Positions 27,570 to 35,975 of a DNA stretch of 64,000 nucleotides are shown piece after piece. Both the position numbers and the translations under genes were made by a program. Source of the DNA: Catellatospora bangladeshensis (lineage in GTDB: Bacteria; Actinomycetota; Actinomycetes; Mycobacteriales; Micromonosporaceae); assembly GCF_016862575.1 (NCBI RefSeq), contig NZ_BONF01000024.1, positions 1 to 64,000 on the forward strand, in the 5' to 3' direction. Within the stretch, counting starts at the first letter, position 1, and each line of letters opens with the position of its first letter. The notes under the pieces were generated by a model that saw only the letters and a list, made by a program, of their open reading frames with translations, did not search any database and was not told where the DNA came from.

Positions 27570-28268
27570 GTGCCACAGCTCTCCGGCACTGCCGAGCACT
27601 GGCAGGCCGTATACGACCGAAATGATCCACAGAACGTCAGCTGGTACCAGCCCACGCCCGCAATGTCGCTGAGGCTGCTGGAGGCCGGCGGGGCACGCCC
27701 CGGCAGTTCGGTGCTCGACGCCGGCGGCGGTGCTTCCACTCTCGTCGACGAGCTGCTCGTCCGCGGCATGACCGACGTGACGGTGCTCGACCTGTCGGAG
27801 GCGGCGCTGGCCGCGGCCCGCAGGCGGCTGGGCGAGCGCGCCATGGCGGCGCACTGGATGGCCCGGGACCTGCTGACCTGGTCGCCGCTGCGCCGGTACG
27901 ACTTCTGGCACGACCGCGCCGTCTTCCACTTCCTCACCGACCCGGCCGACCGCGACCGCTACCGCCGCGTGCTCGCCGCCGCGCTCGCGACCCGCGGCCA
28001 GGCCGTCATCGGCACCTTCGCCGAGGACGGCCCCGACTCCTGCTCCGGCCTGCCCGTGGCCCGGTACGGCGTGCAGGCGCTGGCCGAGCAGTTCCCCGGC
28101 TTCCAGGTCGTACAGGCCGAGCAGGAGCAGCACCGGACGCCGTCGGGCGGCTGGCAGTCGTTCACCTGGGTGCGGCTGGTCCGCTTGGCCGAAGGCGCGC
28201 CGCCCTCCTACGCCCCGGCGCCCGCGCCCGCCCCGGCCCCCGCGCCGCAGCCCGACAGCCTCTACTGA
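27570..28268 (+). CDS. Class I SAM-dependent methyltransferase
   Basis: The 232-aa protein (GTG 27570) opens with HWQAVYDRNDPQNVSWYQP, typical of a trans-aconitate-like/thiopurine-like methyltransferase group. SAM-binding motif I is VLDAGGGASTLVDEL, motif II acidic residue in DVTVLDLSEAALAAAR, and RRYDFWHDRAVFHFLTD is motif IV. The C-terminus ends in an Ala-Pro tract (about residues 214-226) that is probably disordered. A longer start at 27528 lies in a less conserved stretch. Substrate not deducible. The gene is followed by a near-perfect 56-bp palindrome. Confidence 0.82.
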   Translation: MPQLSGTAEHWQAVYDRNDPQNVSWYQPTPAMSLRLLEAGGARPGSSVLDAGGGASTLVDELLVRGMTDVTVLDLSEAALAAARRRLGERAMAAHWMARDLLTWSPLRRYDFWHDRAVFHFLTDPADRDRYRRVLAAALATRGQAVIGTFAEDGPDSCSGLPVARYGVQALAEQFPGFQVVQAEQEQHRTPSGGWQSFTWVRLVRLAEGAPPSYAPAPAPAPAPAPQPDSLY

Positions 28269-28297
28269 GCAGCCCTCCGCCCCGCGGACAACGTCGC

Positions 28298-28353
28298 TCA
28301 CGGCTCCACAACTTCTGTGTTGTAGCTACCACACCGAAGTTGTGGAGCCGTGA
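28298..28353. repeat. 56-bp nearly perfect palindrome
   Basis: Outer arms 28298-28315 and 28336-28353 are exact complements (18 bp); the inner bases pair as well, including the self-complementary GTAGCTAC at 28322-28329, leaving two mismatched pairs in the whole element. It lies 30 nt after the methyltransferase stop. It could act as a terminator or cruciform, or be a mobile palindrome. Confidence 0.85.
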
Positions 28354-28498
28354 CTTCAACACCCCGCGCCGCCGCCTGCGGCCCGCCGCCGGTGGAGGGT
28401 GACCAGGGTCACCCGGGCCGCCCCGGAACCAGACGGCCTCCCCCGCCGACCAACGCTGACCGGGTCGCAGGCGTGCGGCCCGCGCTTGGGGAGGTTCG

Positions 28499-30991
28499 GT
28501 GCGGGTGTACACGTCGGTGGCGCGGCCGGTCCGGCTGCTGCTGGCCGTGGCGGCCGGTCTGCTGCTGGTCCTCGGCCCGGCGAGCGCCGCGTCGGCGCAC
28601 GAGGTCGGCGGCGTCGGCGCGACCAACTTCGCGACCACCCTGTCCGGGCTCTCCCCGGCGGTGCCCGGCGTCGCCCTGTCCGTCGTCGAGAACGGCTCCC
28701 GCCTCCAGCTGCGCAACACCACGAAAACCGAGGTGGTGGTACGCGGCTACAGCGAGGAGCCGTACGCCCGGATCGGCCCCGACGGCGTCTGGCTCAACGA
28801 CAGCTCCCCCGCGACCTACCTCAACGCCGACCGCTTCGGGTCGACCCGGGTGCCCGCCGACGCCGACCCGGCCGCCGCCCCGCGCTGGCGCAAGGTCTCC
28901 GACGAGCCCGTGCACCGCTGGCACGACCACCGCACGCACTGGATGCTGACCACGCTGCCGATCGCGGTCGCCGCCGACCCGACCGCGCCGCACCGGATCT
29001 CCGAGTGGCGCGTCGACCTCGACCACGACGGCAAGGTCCTCACCGCGACCGGTTCTTTGGACTGGGTGCCCGGCCCCTCCCCCACCCCCTGGTACCTGCT
29101 CGCCGCCCTGTGCGCGCTGCTGGTGGTCGGTGCCGTGTTCACCCGGTGGGCGCACCGGCTGGTGGCCGCCGCGCTCGGTGCGCTGATCGCCGCCGACGTC
29201 GTGCACGCCGCCGCGGTCGCGCTGGTCACCAAGGGCAACGTGGCCGAGCGCCTCGGCGCCTTCCTCGGCGAGGGCATGACCGCGCTGCTGCTCTGGCCGT
29301 TCGGCATCGCCGCGGCGGTGCTCATCGCACGGCGCGCGACCTTCCTCGCCTTCGTCGGGATGGGCGTCGGCGGGCTGCTCGCGTCGACGATGGCGCTGGA
29401 CGACGCCCCGGTGTGGTGGCGCTCCTCGGCCCCGTCCGCCCTGTCCGCCGACCTCAACCGCGCCACCGTCGCCCTGATCGTCGGCCTCGGCGCCGGCCTC
29501 CTCCTGGCCGGACCGCTGCTCTGGCGCCGCTTCAAACCCGCCCCGCGCACCCGGTCCGCAGCAACCACCGCACCCGATGCCGAAGGTACCGACCGGGTGC
29601 CGCCGGGCGGCCCTGCCGGAGACGGCGACGCTGCTCCCGCTGCCGACCAGAGGATTCCGGTCAGCGCCGTCGGCGATGACGCGCGAGCGGAGGCACCGGT
29701 CCTGCTCGGCGCGCGGGCTGCGGCCGCAGCCGCGCCAACGCGGGAGGAGGCGACCGTCGGGCGGCGCGGGTTCGCCGGGACGCTGGCCGTGGGCGGCGTC
29801 GGGGTGATCCTCGGCGCATCGGGCGGCATCGCGGCTGGCGGCGGACCCGACACCGGCACCCCCGCCGACACGGAGCCCGGTGAGCCGGGCCGGTCGTCGA
29901 TCGGCACGGCCCGGGTCGCGTTCCACGGCGAGCGCCAGGCCGGGATCGCCACCCCGGCCCGGCCCCAGGCCCGGCTGCGGGTCACCGCGTTCGACCTGGT
30001 CCCGGGCGTGGACCGGGCGGGGCTGCGTACGCTGCTGCGCCGCTGGAGCCAGGCGGCCGAGCAGCTCACCGCGGGGCAGGCGCTCGGCGCATCGGGCGAT
30101 CATGTCGTCACCGGCGCGGGTCCGGCGTCGCTGACCGTGACGATCGGATTCGGGCCGAGCCTGTTCGGCAAGGCCGGGCTGACCGCCGCGGACCGGCCGA
30201 AGCAGCTCGCGCCGCTGCCCCCGTTCCCGGGCGAGCGCCTGGACCCGGCCCGCAGCGACGGCGACCTGTGCCTGCTCGTCGCGGCCGACGACGCGCTGGT
30301 GGTGTTCCGCGCCGCCCGCGAGCTGGCCCGGCTGGCCAAGCCGTACGCCCGGGTCCGGTGGCAGACGGACGGCTTCAGCAGCGCGCCCGGCGTGACCGCC
30401 GACGGCGCGACCAGCCGCAACCTGATGGGCCAGCTCGACGGCACGAACAACCCCCGGCCCGCCGACGAGGACTTCGACACGAAGGTGTTCGTCACCGACC
30501 CGGCCGCGCCGCGCTGGCTGCAGGGGGGCTCGCTGCTCGTGGTGCGCCGCATCCGGATGCTGCTCGACGACTGGGACGGCCTCGACCAGCCCGCCCAGGA
30601 GCGCGTCATCGGCCGCCACAAGGACACCGGCGCACCGCTGTCCGGCGGCGAGGAGCGCACCCCGGCCGACTTCGGCGCGACCGCTCCGGCAGGCGGGCTC
30701 GCCATCCCCGCCAACGCGCACATCCGCCTGGCCGCACCGGCCTTCAACAACGGCGCGGCGATGCTGCGCCGCGGCTGGTCCTACGCCGAGGACACCGAGG
30801 CCGGGCTGCTGTTCCTGGCCTGGCAGGCCGACCCGGCGCGGGGCTTCGTGCCGGTGCAGCGGCGGCTGGCCGGCGCGGACGCGCTCAACCGCTTCATCCG
30901 CCACGAGACCAGCGCCCTGTTCGCCATGCCACGCGGAGCCGCGACCGGCGGCTACGTCGGCCAGGAACTGTTCGGAGACGACCCCGTATGA
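28499..30991 (+). CDS. Exported membrane domain fused to a DyP-type (EfeB-like) heme peroxidase
   Basis: The 830-aa protein has a signal peptide (LLLAVAAGLLLVLGPASAASA), an extracytoplasmic domain about 34-195 with a His-rich patch HRWHDHRTHW (139-148), and about four TM segments between 198 and 345. After a Pro/Ala linker comes an internal Tat-like motif R422-R423-GFAGTLAVGGVGV, then a complete Tat-type DyP domain (about 465-825): GFGPSLFGKAGL, QLDGTNNP (Asp647), VIGRHKDTGAPLSGGE, and NAHIRLAAP with His741, the expected proximal heme ligand. DyP enzymes use H2O2 to oxidise dyes or porphyrin-like substrates; EfeB acts in iron acquisition. The fused N-terminal part resembles no part of EfeB. 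The stop overlaps a cupredoxin lipoprotein start (ATGA). Confidence 0.85.
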   Translation: MRVYTSVARPVRLLLAVAAGLLLVLGPASAASAHEVGGVGATNFATTLSGLSPAVPGVALSVVENGSRLQLRNTTKTEVVVRGYSEEPYARIGPDGVWLNDSSPATYLNADRFGSTRVPADADPAAAPRWRKVSDEPVHRWHDHRTHWMLTTLPIAVAADPTAPHRISEWRVDLDHDGKVLTATGSLDWVPGPSPTPWYLLAALCALLVVGAVFTRWAHRLVAAALGALIAADVVHAAAVALVTKGNVAERLGAFLGEGMTALLLWPFGIAAAVLIARRATFLAFVGMGVGGLLASTMALDDAPVWWRSSAPSALSADLNRATVALIVGLGAGLLLAGPLLWRRFKPAPRTRSAATTAPDAEGTDRVPPGGPAGDGDAAPAADQRIPVSAVGDDARAEAPVLLGARAAAAAAPTREEATVGRRGFAGTLAVGGVGVILGASGGIAAGGGPDTGTPADTEPGEPGRSSIGTARVAFHGERQAGIATPARPQARLRVTAFDLVPGVDRAGLRTLLRRWSQAAEQLTAGQALGASGDHVVTGAGPASLTVTIGFGPSLFGKAGLTAADRPKQLAPLPPFPGERLDPARSDGDLCLLVAADDALVVFRAARELARLAKPYARVRWQTDGFSSAPGVTADGATSRNLMGQLDGTNNPRPADEDFDTKVFVTDPAAPRWLQGGSLLVVRRIRMLLDDWDGLDQPAQERVIGRHKDTGAPLSGGEERTPADFGATAPAGGLAIPANAHIRLAAPAFNNGAAMLRRGWSYAEDTEAGLLFLAWQADPARGFVPVQRRLAGADALNRFIRHETSALFAMPRGAATGGYVGQELFGDDPV

Positions 30992-31431
30992 GCCCGCTGA
31001 CCCGCCTGCTGTCCTGCTCCGTCGCGGTGGCGACCGCCGTAGCGCTGTCCGGCTGCTCGCTGTGGGGGCTGGAGGGCGGCCCCGACGCCCAGGGCGCGGC
31101 GCTGCCGAGCATCGCCGCGCAGCCGGAGGGCGTGGCGGCGGCCATGGGCGCCGACGGCGTCCAGCGTATCGAGATCACCGTCGACGACAAGCTGCGCCTG
31201 ACGCCGGAGGTGGTGTCAGCCCGGCCGGGCAGGGTGGAGTTCACGTTCCGCAACGTGGGGCTGACCCCGCACGACATCGCGCTGCGGGTGCCGTCCGCGG
31301 CGGGCACGGGCAACCTCAACGGCGCCGACACCCGCACGGTGATGATCGAGGTCACCGAGCCCGGCACCTACCCGATGCCGTGCCTCTACCACGGCACCTC
31401 CGGCATGCGCGGCACCCTGCACATCCGCTGA
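30988..31431 (+). CDS. Cupredoxin-domain lipoprotein
   Basis: The 147-aa protein overlaps the DyP fusion gene by ATGA. A lipoprotein signal is seen with lipobox VALSGC (Cys23). The mature domain (about 55-147) is a cupredoxin: strand IEITVDDKLRLTPEVVSARPGRVEFTFRNVG and a full type-1 copper set H95 (in TPHDIAL), C132, H135 and M140 in CLYHGTSGM. It is therefore likely to bind copper and transfer electrons at the outer face of the membrane, plausibly with the neighbouring DyP. EfeO proteins also carry cupredoxin domains, so an iron-uptake-related role is possible, but no Ftr1-type permease gene is present here. Confidence 0.85.
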   Translation: MSPLTRLLSCSVAVATAVALSGCSLWGLEGGPDAQGAALPSIAAQPEGVAAAMGADGVQRIEITVDDKLRLTPEVVSARPGRVEFTFRNVGLTPHDIALRVPSAAGTGNLNGADTRTVMIEVTEPGTYPMPCLYHGTSGMRGTLHIR

Positions 31432-31530
31432 CGTGGGCCCGGACGCGAGCCCGGCGTACGGTGATATGCACCGTAGTAGCGTATTGAGGGGATGTCGGCG
31501 CACTTAAAAAGCGTCATCTCGGGAGGTACG

Positions 31531-32715
31531 GTGCAGATCTCCGACAGGGAATCGCACGACCGGCGCTGGATGGGCGTCGGACGGAGCAGCCAGCCCGATT
31601 CCCGGGCCGCCGCAGCCGAGGCCGTGCGCACGGCTCAGACGGGGCCCGATCCGAAACTGCTGGTCGTCTTCGCGGCCATCACCCACGACGCGGCGGCGGT
31701 GCTGGCCGGTGTCGCCGACGCCGCACCCGGGGTGCCGGTGATCGGCTGCACCACGCACGGCGAGATCGGGCCCGGCGGCCCGGCCGACGGCACGGTGACC
31801 GTGGCCGCGCTCGGCGGGGTGGGCCTGGAGGTGTCCACCTGCGTCGCCGAGGACGTCACCGGCCGCCAGGCCGACGCCGGGTACGAAGTGGCCGGCTGCG
31901 TCGGGCGGGTCGAGCTGCCGCACCGGGTGCTGATGCTGCTCACCGACGGGCTCGTCCGCGACCAGGAGAGCATCGTGCGCGGCTGCTACCGGGCGCTGGG
32001 CGCGGGCGTGCCGCTGTTCGGCGGGGCCGCGGCCGACGGCTGGCGAATGAGCGGGGCATACCTGTTCAAGGACGGGCAGGTGCTCACGAACGCGGTGATC
32101 GGCGCAGCGATCGCGTCGGAGGCGCCGATCGCGGTGGGGGTCAGCCACGGCTGGTGCACCGTCGGCCAGCCGATGATCGTGACCCGGGCCGCGGACGGGC
32201 GGGTGCTCACCCTCGACGACCGGCCCGCCCTCGACGTGTACCTGGAACGGCTGGACGCCCCGCCCGAGGCGTACACCGACCCGGCGGCGTTCACCGCGTT
32301 CGCGCTGTCGCGCCCGCTGGGCGTGCAGCGGCGCAGCGGGGTCGAGGCCCGCAACCTGTCCACCGAGGTCGACCTGGAGGGCCGGTCGATCGGCGGCGGC
32401 GGGGCCATCGACCCGGGCGGGCTGACCTGGGTGATGACCGGCGACGAGCAGTCCATCCTGGACGCGACTGACTCGGCCTGCCAGGACGCGCTCGACCGGC
32501 TGGAGGGGCAGGAGCCGATCGGCATGCTCACCTTCAGCTGCGCCGCCCTGCGGGCGGTACTGGGCGACGACGGCATCCAGCGGGAGGGCGAGCGCCTGGA
32601 CCGGTGGGCAGGCAGCATCCCGTACGCCGGGTTCTACACCTACGGCGAGATCGCCCGCAATCACGGCATCGACGGCTTCCACAACCAGACCCTCGCTGTG
32701 CTGGCACTGAGCTGA
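31531..32715 (+). CDS. FIST-domain sensory protein
   Basis: The 394-aa protein is taken from GTG 31531, close behind GGGAGG (31521-31526); an ATG at 31492 is the alternative and would add 13 residues. The N-terminal FIST domain (about 10-205) shows GVGRSSQPDSRAAAAEAV, LLVVFAAITHD and VIGCTTHGEIG; the FIST_C domain (about 215-390) ends with YAGFYTYGEIARN and FHNQTLAVLALS. FIST proteins are soluble sensors, proposed to bind small ligands such as amino acids, and are usually linked to signalling outputs. Here the next gene, one base downstream, is a GGDEF diguanylate cyclase. Confidence 0.88.
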   Translation: MQISDRESHDRRWMGVGRSSQPDSRAAAAEAVRTAQTGPDPKLLVVFAAITHDAAAVLAGVADAAPGVPVIGCTTHGEIGPGGPADGTVTVAALGGVGLEVSTCVAEDVTGRQADAGYEVAGCVGRVELPHRVLMLLTDGLVRDQESIVRGCYRALGAGVPLFGGAAADGWRMSGAYLFKDGQVLTNAVIGAAIASEAPIAVGVSHGWCTVGQPMIVTRAADGRVLTLDDRPALDVYLERLDAPPEAYTDPAAFTAFALSRPLGVQRRSGVEARNLSTEVDLEGRSIGGGGAIDPGGLTWVMTGDEQSILDATDSACQDALDRLEGQEPIGMLTFSCAALRAVLGDDGIQREGERLDRWAGSIPYAGFYTYGEIARNHGIDGFHNQTLAVLALS

Positions 32716-32716
32716 C

Positions 32717-34210
32717 ATGGCGGGGCTCGCCGAGTCGCTGTACATCCAGCAGCTGGTGGAGCTGCTGGCGGTGGTGTCCTCGTCCACCGACGAGACCTCG
32801 GCGGTGCAGAACGCGGTCGAGCGCTCGGCCCAGGCGCTGGAGGCGGAGGTCGCCGCGGTGGTGTTCGACGGCAAGGTGACCGCGTCGATCGGGTTCCCGC
32901 CCGGCGCGGTGCCGCACGAGGACATCGTCGCGGTCACCCTGCGGCAGCGTTCCGAACTGGACGTGCCGGGGCTGGGCAGCTGCCCGGCGGTGACCGCGTC
33001 GTGGGCGGGCAGCAACCCGGGGCATCTGGTGCTGGCCCGCTGGGACGCCCCCTTTCGCATCGAGGAGCAGAACCTGGTCCGCGGTATGGCCCGGGTGCTG
33101 GAGCTGACCCTGACGATGCTGCGTACGCTCGCGGCCGAGCACTCCATCCGGCAGTCGCTGGAGCAGCGGCAGCGGCTGCTGGAGCACCTGTTCACCATCC
33201 AGCGGGCCATCTCCCGCCGCGAGGACCTGCAGCAGATCCTCGACACCATCACCATCGGCGCCCGCGACCTGCTCGGCGACGAGATAGGACTGCTGTGGGT
33301 ACGCGACGAGCCCACCTCGTCCCAGGTCAGGCTGGCCGCGGCGGCGGGCACCCGGCCGGTGGAACCGGCCGACCGGCCCGTGGTCGACCTGGCCGACGCG
33401 TCCGTGGCCGGCGAGGCGATCGTGACCGACCAGGTCGTGGTCCGGCACGGGCAGGCGGCCCAGTCGCGGATGCTCAAGCTGCTGGGGCCCGACGGGGTGC
33501 ACGCGTCGATGGCCGCGCCCGTGCACGACAGCGGCGCGGTCACCGGTGCCCTGGTCGTGGCGTCCTGCGACGCGGACCGGATCTACAGCCCGGCCGACGA
33601 GCAGACGCTGCGCGCCTTCGCCGAGAACGTGAGCCTGGCCCTGACCGACGCCGCCACGGTGGTGCGCATGCGGCTGGCGCACCATGACTCGCTGACCGGG
33701 CTGCCCAGCCGGCGGCTGTTCCTGGAGCAGCTGGCGCAGCAGCTGGCAGTGGTCGAGGCCGACGGGAGCGCGCTCGCGGTGCTGTTCCTGGACCTGGACC
33801 GGTTCAAGGACATCAACGACTCGCTCGGGCACGCCGCGGGCGACCAGCTGCTGACGGTGACCGCGGACCGGGTCACGGCGCAGCTGCGCTCCGGCGACGC
33901 GGCGTCGCGCTTCGGCGGGGACGAGTTCGCGGTGATGCTGTCCAGGGTGGACGGGCCGGGCGACGCGACGGCGGTGGCGAGCCGTATCGGGGACGCGCTG
34001 GGCAAGCCGATGCGGGTGGCCCAGCGGCGGCTGCGGGTCGGGGTGAGCATCGGCATCGCCCTGAGCACCGCCGCCGGCAACGACCCCGCCGAACTCGTGG
34101 CCCGCGCCGACCTGGCCATGTACGAGGCCAAACGCCGCGGCACCGGCGGCTACGCGATCTACGACGCGTCCCTGCCCGGCCACGGCACGGTCCCGGCGGC
34201 GCACCACTGA
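32717..34210 (+). CDS. GAF-domain diguanylate cyclase (GGDEF)
   Basis: The 497-aa cytoplasmic protein starts one base after the FIST stop. Residues about 15-135 form a divergent GAF-like sensor, followed by a coiled-coil linker (HSIRQSLEQRQRLLEHLFTIQ), a second GAF at about 170-315, and a GGDEF domain at 325-490. The active site is intact: G400-G-D-E-F404, with LFLDLDRFKDINDSLGH providing metal binding. A product-inhibition I-site RxxD (RSGD) sits five residues before GGDEF. It should make c-di-GMP from GTP, controlled by the GAF sensors and, through pairing, by the FIST protein. In actinomycetes c-di-GMP sets the timing of development. Confidence 0.92.
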   Translation: MAGLAESLYIQQLVELLAVVSSSTDETSAVQNAVERSAQALEAEVAAVVFDGKVTASIGFPPGAVPHEDIVAVTLRQRSELDVPGLGSCPAVTASWAGSNPGHLVLARWDAPFRIEEQNLVRGMARVLELTLTMLRTLAAEHSIRQSLEQRQRLLEHLFTIQRAISRREDLQQILDTITIGARDLLGDEIGLLWVRDEPTSSQVRLAAAAGTRPVEPADRPVVDLADASVAGEAIVTDQVVVRHGQAAQSRMLKLLGPDGVHASMAAPVHDSGAVTGALVVASCDADRIYSPADEQTLRAFAENVSLALTDAATVVRMRLAHHDSLTGLPSRRLFLEQLAQQLAVVEADGSALAVLFLDLDRFKDINDSLGHAAGDQLLTVTADRVTAQLRSGDAASRFGGDEFAVMLSRVDGPGDATAVASRIGDALGKPMRVAQRRLRVGVSIGIALSTAAGNDPAELVARADLAMYEAKRRGTGGYAIYDASLPGHGTVPAAHH

Positions 34211-34227
34211 CCTTCCGGGACGGCGGC

Positions 34228-34264
34228 AGCGCGCGGAACCGGCCGAGGCCGTGTCCCGCGCGCT
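34228..34264. terminator. Hairpin between GGDEF gene and convergent secreted protein
   Basis: Arms 34228-34236 (AGCGCGCGG) and 34256-34264 are exact complements with an internal GGCCGAGGCC hairpin in the loop. It starts 17 nt after the GGDEF stop and 7 nt from the end of the convergent gene. Confidence 0.65.
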
Positions 34265-34271
34265 TTCTCGA

Positions 34272-34874
34272 TCAGCCGCTGACCTGCACGTTCAGCGTCC
34301 AGTCGTCGAGCGTGCCGGTGAGCACGCTCGCCGCGGCCTGGTCGACCAGCAGCCACTGCACCGAGACCGTGTGCGCCACGGCCGCGCCCGCGGGCGAGGT
34401 CACCCGCTTGCATGCCTGCGTCGCGTCCGACTCGCCCGCGCCCGTGGTGAACGACAGGTCGTTGGCGCCGATCGGGACGCCGTCCAGCAGGATCTGCACC
34501 TGCAGGAAGTCCACCGGCGCCACATAGGTGACGGGCTGGCCCTGCAGCCGGGCCTCGGCCGAGAAGATCACGATGATCTGGTCGGAGTCCGCGGCCGGGG
34601 TGGTGAAGCTGATGGTGGCGCCCGGCAGCGGCTGGAACGCCCCGCCCGTCTCCGCCAGGTTCGTCGGCACGTCGTTGGAGCGCACCATGCTCTGCTCCTG
34701 CGCCCCGCCGTTGCACACCGACATGCCCGCGCCGGGCGCGTCGATCGCCTTGTCCTCGTCCAGCAGCACGGCCGACCGTGGCAGCCGGCCCGCGGCGGTG
34801 ACCGGGCTCGCCGCGCCGGTCACCACCAGTGCCGTAGCCAGCAGCGCCAGCACGGCGACGGTACGTCTGTTCAT
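34272..34874 (-). CDS. Secreted protein of unknown function
   Basis: The 200-aa protein starts at ATG 34874 with AAGGGA upstream on the minus strand. A signal peptide spans 1-28 (MNRRTVAVLALLATALVVTGAASPVTAA). The mature part is beta-rich with two cysteines (VCNGGAQEQ and TQACKRV), which may form a disulfide, and strands such as IIVIFSAEARLQGQ and LQVQILLDGVPIG, suggesting a jelly-roll/Ig-like fold. Actinomycetes encode many such small secreted proteins, without known roles. It is divergent from another secreted-protein gene (start 35081) over 206 nt. Confidence 0.65.
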   Translation of the reverse strand: MNRRTVAVLALLATALVVTGAASPVTAAGRLPRSAVLLDEDKAIDAPGAGMSVCNGGAQEQSMVRSNDVPTNLAETGGAFQPLPGATISFTTPAADSDQIIVIFSAEARLQGQPVTYVAPVDFLQVQILLDGVPIGANDLSFTTGAGESDATQACKRVTSPAGAAVAHTVSVQWLLVDQAAASVLTGTLDDWTLNVQVSG

Positions 34875-35080
34875 GACTGGTCCCTTCGTCGGTCCGGTCG
34901 CGAGGAGCGACCGGGTGCCGCGGCTGTCGCGGCGGGACCAGGCTGCGCCGCGGCCGTCAGCGCGCGGTCACGGTCGGCTCAGTGTCAGTCGGCTGACGGA
35001 CGACCATGACGCCACCGTGATACCCGCGCCGACCATGGATGTCGGCCGTCCGAACCGGACCGCCGGAAAAGGAGACAGCT

Positions 35081-35974
35081 GTGTCCGCAGCACCCGTGTT
35101 CCGTGCCGCCGCCGTCGCGCTCGCCGCAGCCGTCGTCGGTGCCCTGCCCGCACCCGGCGGTGCGTACGCCGCCGATCCGCCACTGACCCTGGAGTACGGC
35201 ACCAGCCTCACCACCGACACCGCCGCCAAGTCCGCCGTCGCCTTCTGCCCGGAGGGCAGCTGGGTGTACGCGCTCGGCGGCTGGGTCGACGGCGGCGCCG
35301 GCGATGTCCTGCTGACCGGCATGCACCCCGCCGCGGACCTGCGTTCGGCGAAGGTCACGGCGGTGCCGCGCAGCGGCTCGACCGCAGCGTTCTCGGTCAC
35401 CGCGCAGGCCATGTGCATCGCCACCGAGCAGCCGCCGACGCTGATCAGCCAGACGACGCTCACCGGCGACAGCGCCACCGTGCGCTGCGCGGACGGCACC
35501 GCCGTGGTGGGTTTCGGCTTCACCATGAACCGCCGGGTGGACCAGTGGCGCATCGACCAGCTGGTGCCTTCCCGCTACCTGCATGAGCTCACCGTGCACG
35601 CCTCGGGCGCGGGCATCGCACCGGGCGCGCTGACGGTGCACGGCATCTGCCGCACCAGGCAGTTCCCCAGCGTGCACACCGGCTATCTGGCCGGGCAGGG
35701 CCCGACCGTCGACTCCGGCAGCTGGCCGCGCATCTCGGCGCTGTCCTCAGCCGGCCTGGGCGCTCTCGGCGTCGGCGGCGTCGTCGTCGGGGAGCGCACC
35801 CACCTGGACGGCTTCCTGGTGATGCCGTTCTCCGGCGGATACGTCCGGGCCAACCGCTTCCCGGCGCCACCGGGGCCGCTGCTGAGCCGCCAATTCGCGA
35901 CGGCCACCACCGACGGCGCGGTGACCGGCAACGACGGGCGCATCGGCACGTTCTACGGCCCGGCGCCGCAGTGA
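35081..35974 (+). CDS. Secreted protein of unknown function
   Basis: The 297-aa protein begins at GTG 35081 after AAAAGGAGA. A signal peptide is visible (FRAAAVALAAAVVGALPAPGGAYA, cleavage near residue 29). The mature chain has repeated units of the type CPEGSWVYALGGWVDGGAGDVLLTG and CADGTAVVGFGFTMNRRVDQW: a Cys-[PA]-x-G start, a glycine-rich strand, and a charged strand, as in secreted proteins with beta-prism or similar folds. No catalytic motif was identified. It ends one base before the convergent regulator gene. Confidence 0.65.
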   Translation: MSAAPVFRAAAVALAAAVVGALPAPGGAYAADPPLTLEYGTSLTTDTAAKSAVAFCPEGSWVYALGGWVDGGAGDVLLTGMHPAADLRSAKVTAVPRSGSTAAFSVTAQAMCIATEQPPTLISQTTLTGDSATVRCADGTAVVGFGFTMNRRVDQWRIDQLVPSRYLHELTVHASGAGIAPGALTVHGICRTRQFPSVHTGYLAGQGPTVDSGSWPRISALSSAGLGALGVGGVVVGERTHLDGFLVMPFSGGYVRANRFPAPPGPLLSRQFATATTDGAVTGNDGRIGTFYGPAPQ

Positions 35975-35975
35975 G

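Noticed and set aside
31459-31473. CGGTG-N5-CACCG inverted repeat before the FIST gene as operator
   Set aside because: A 5-bp stem is too short to distinguish from chance.
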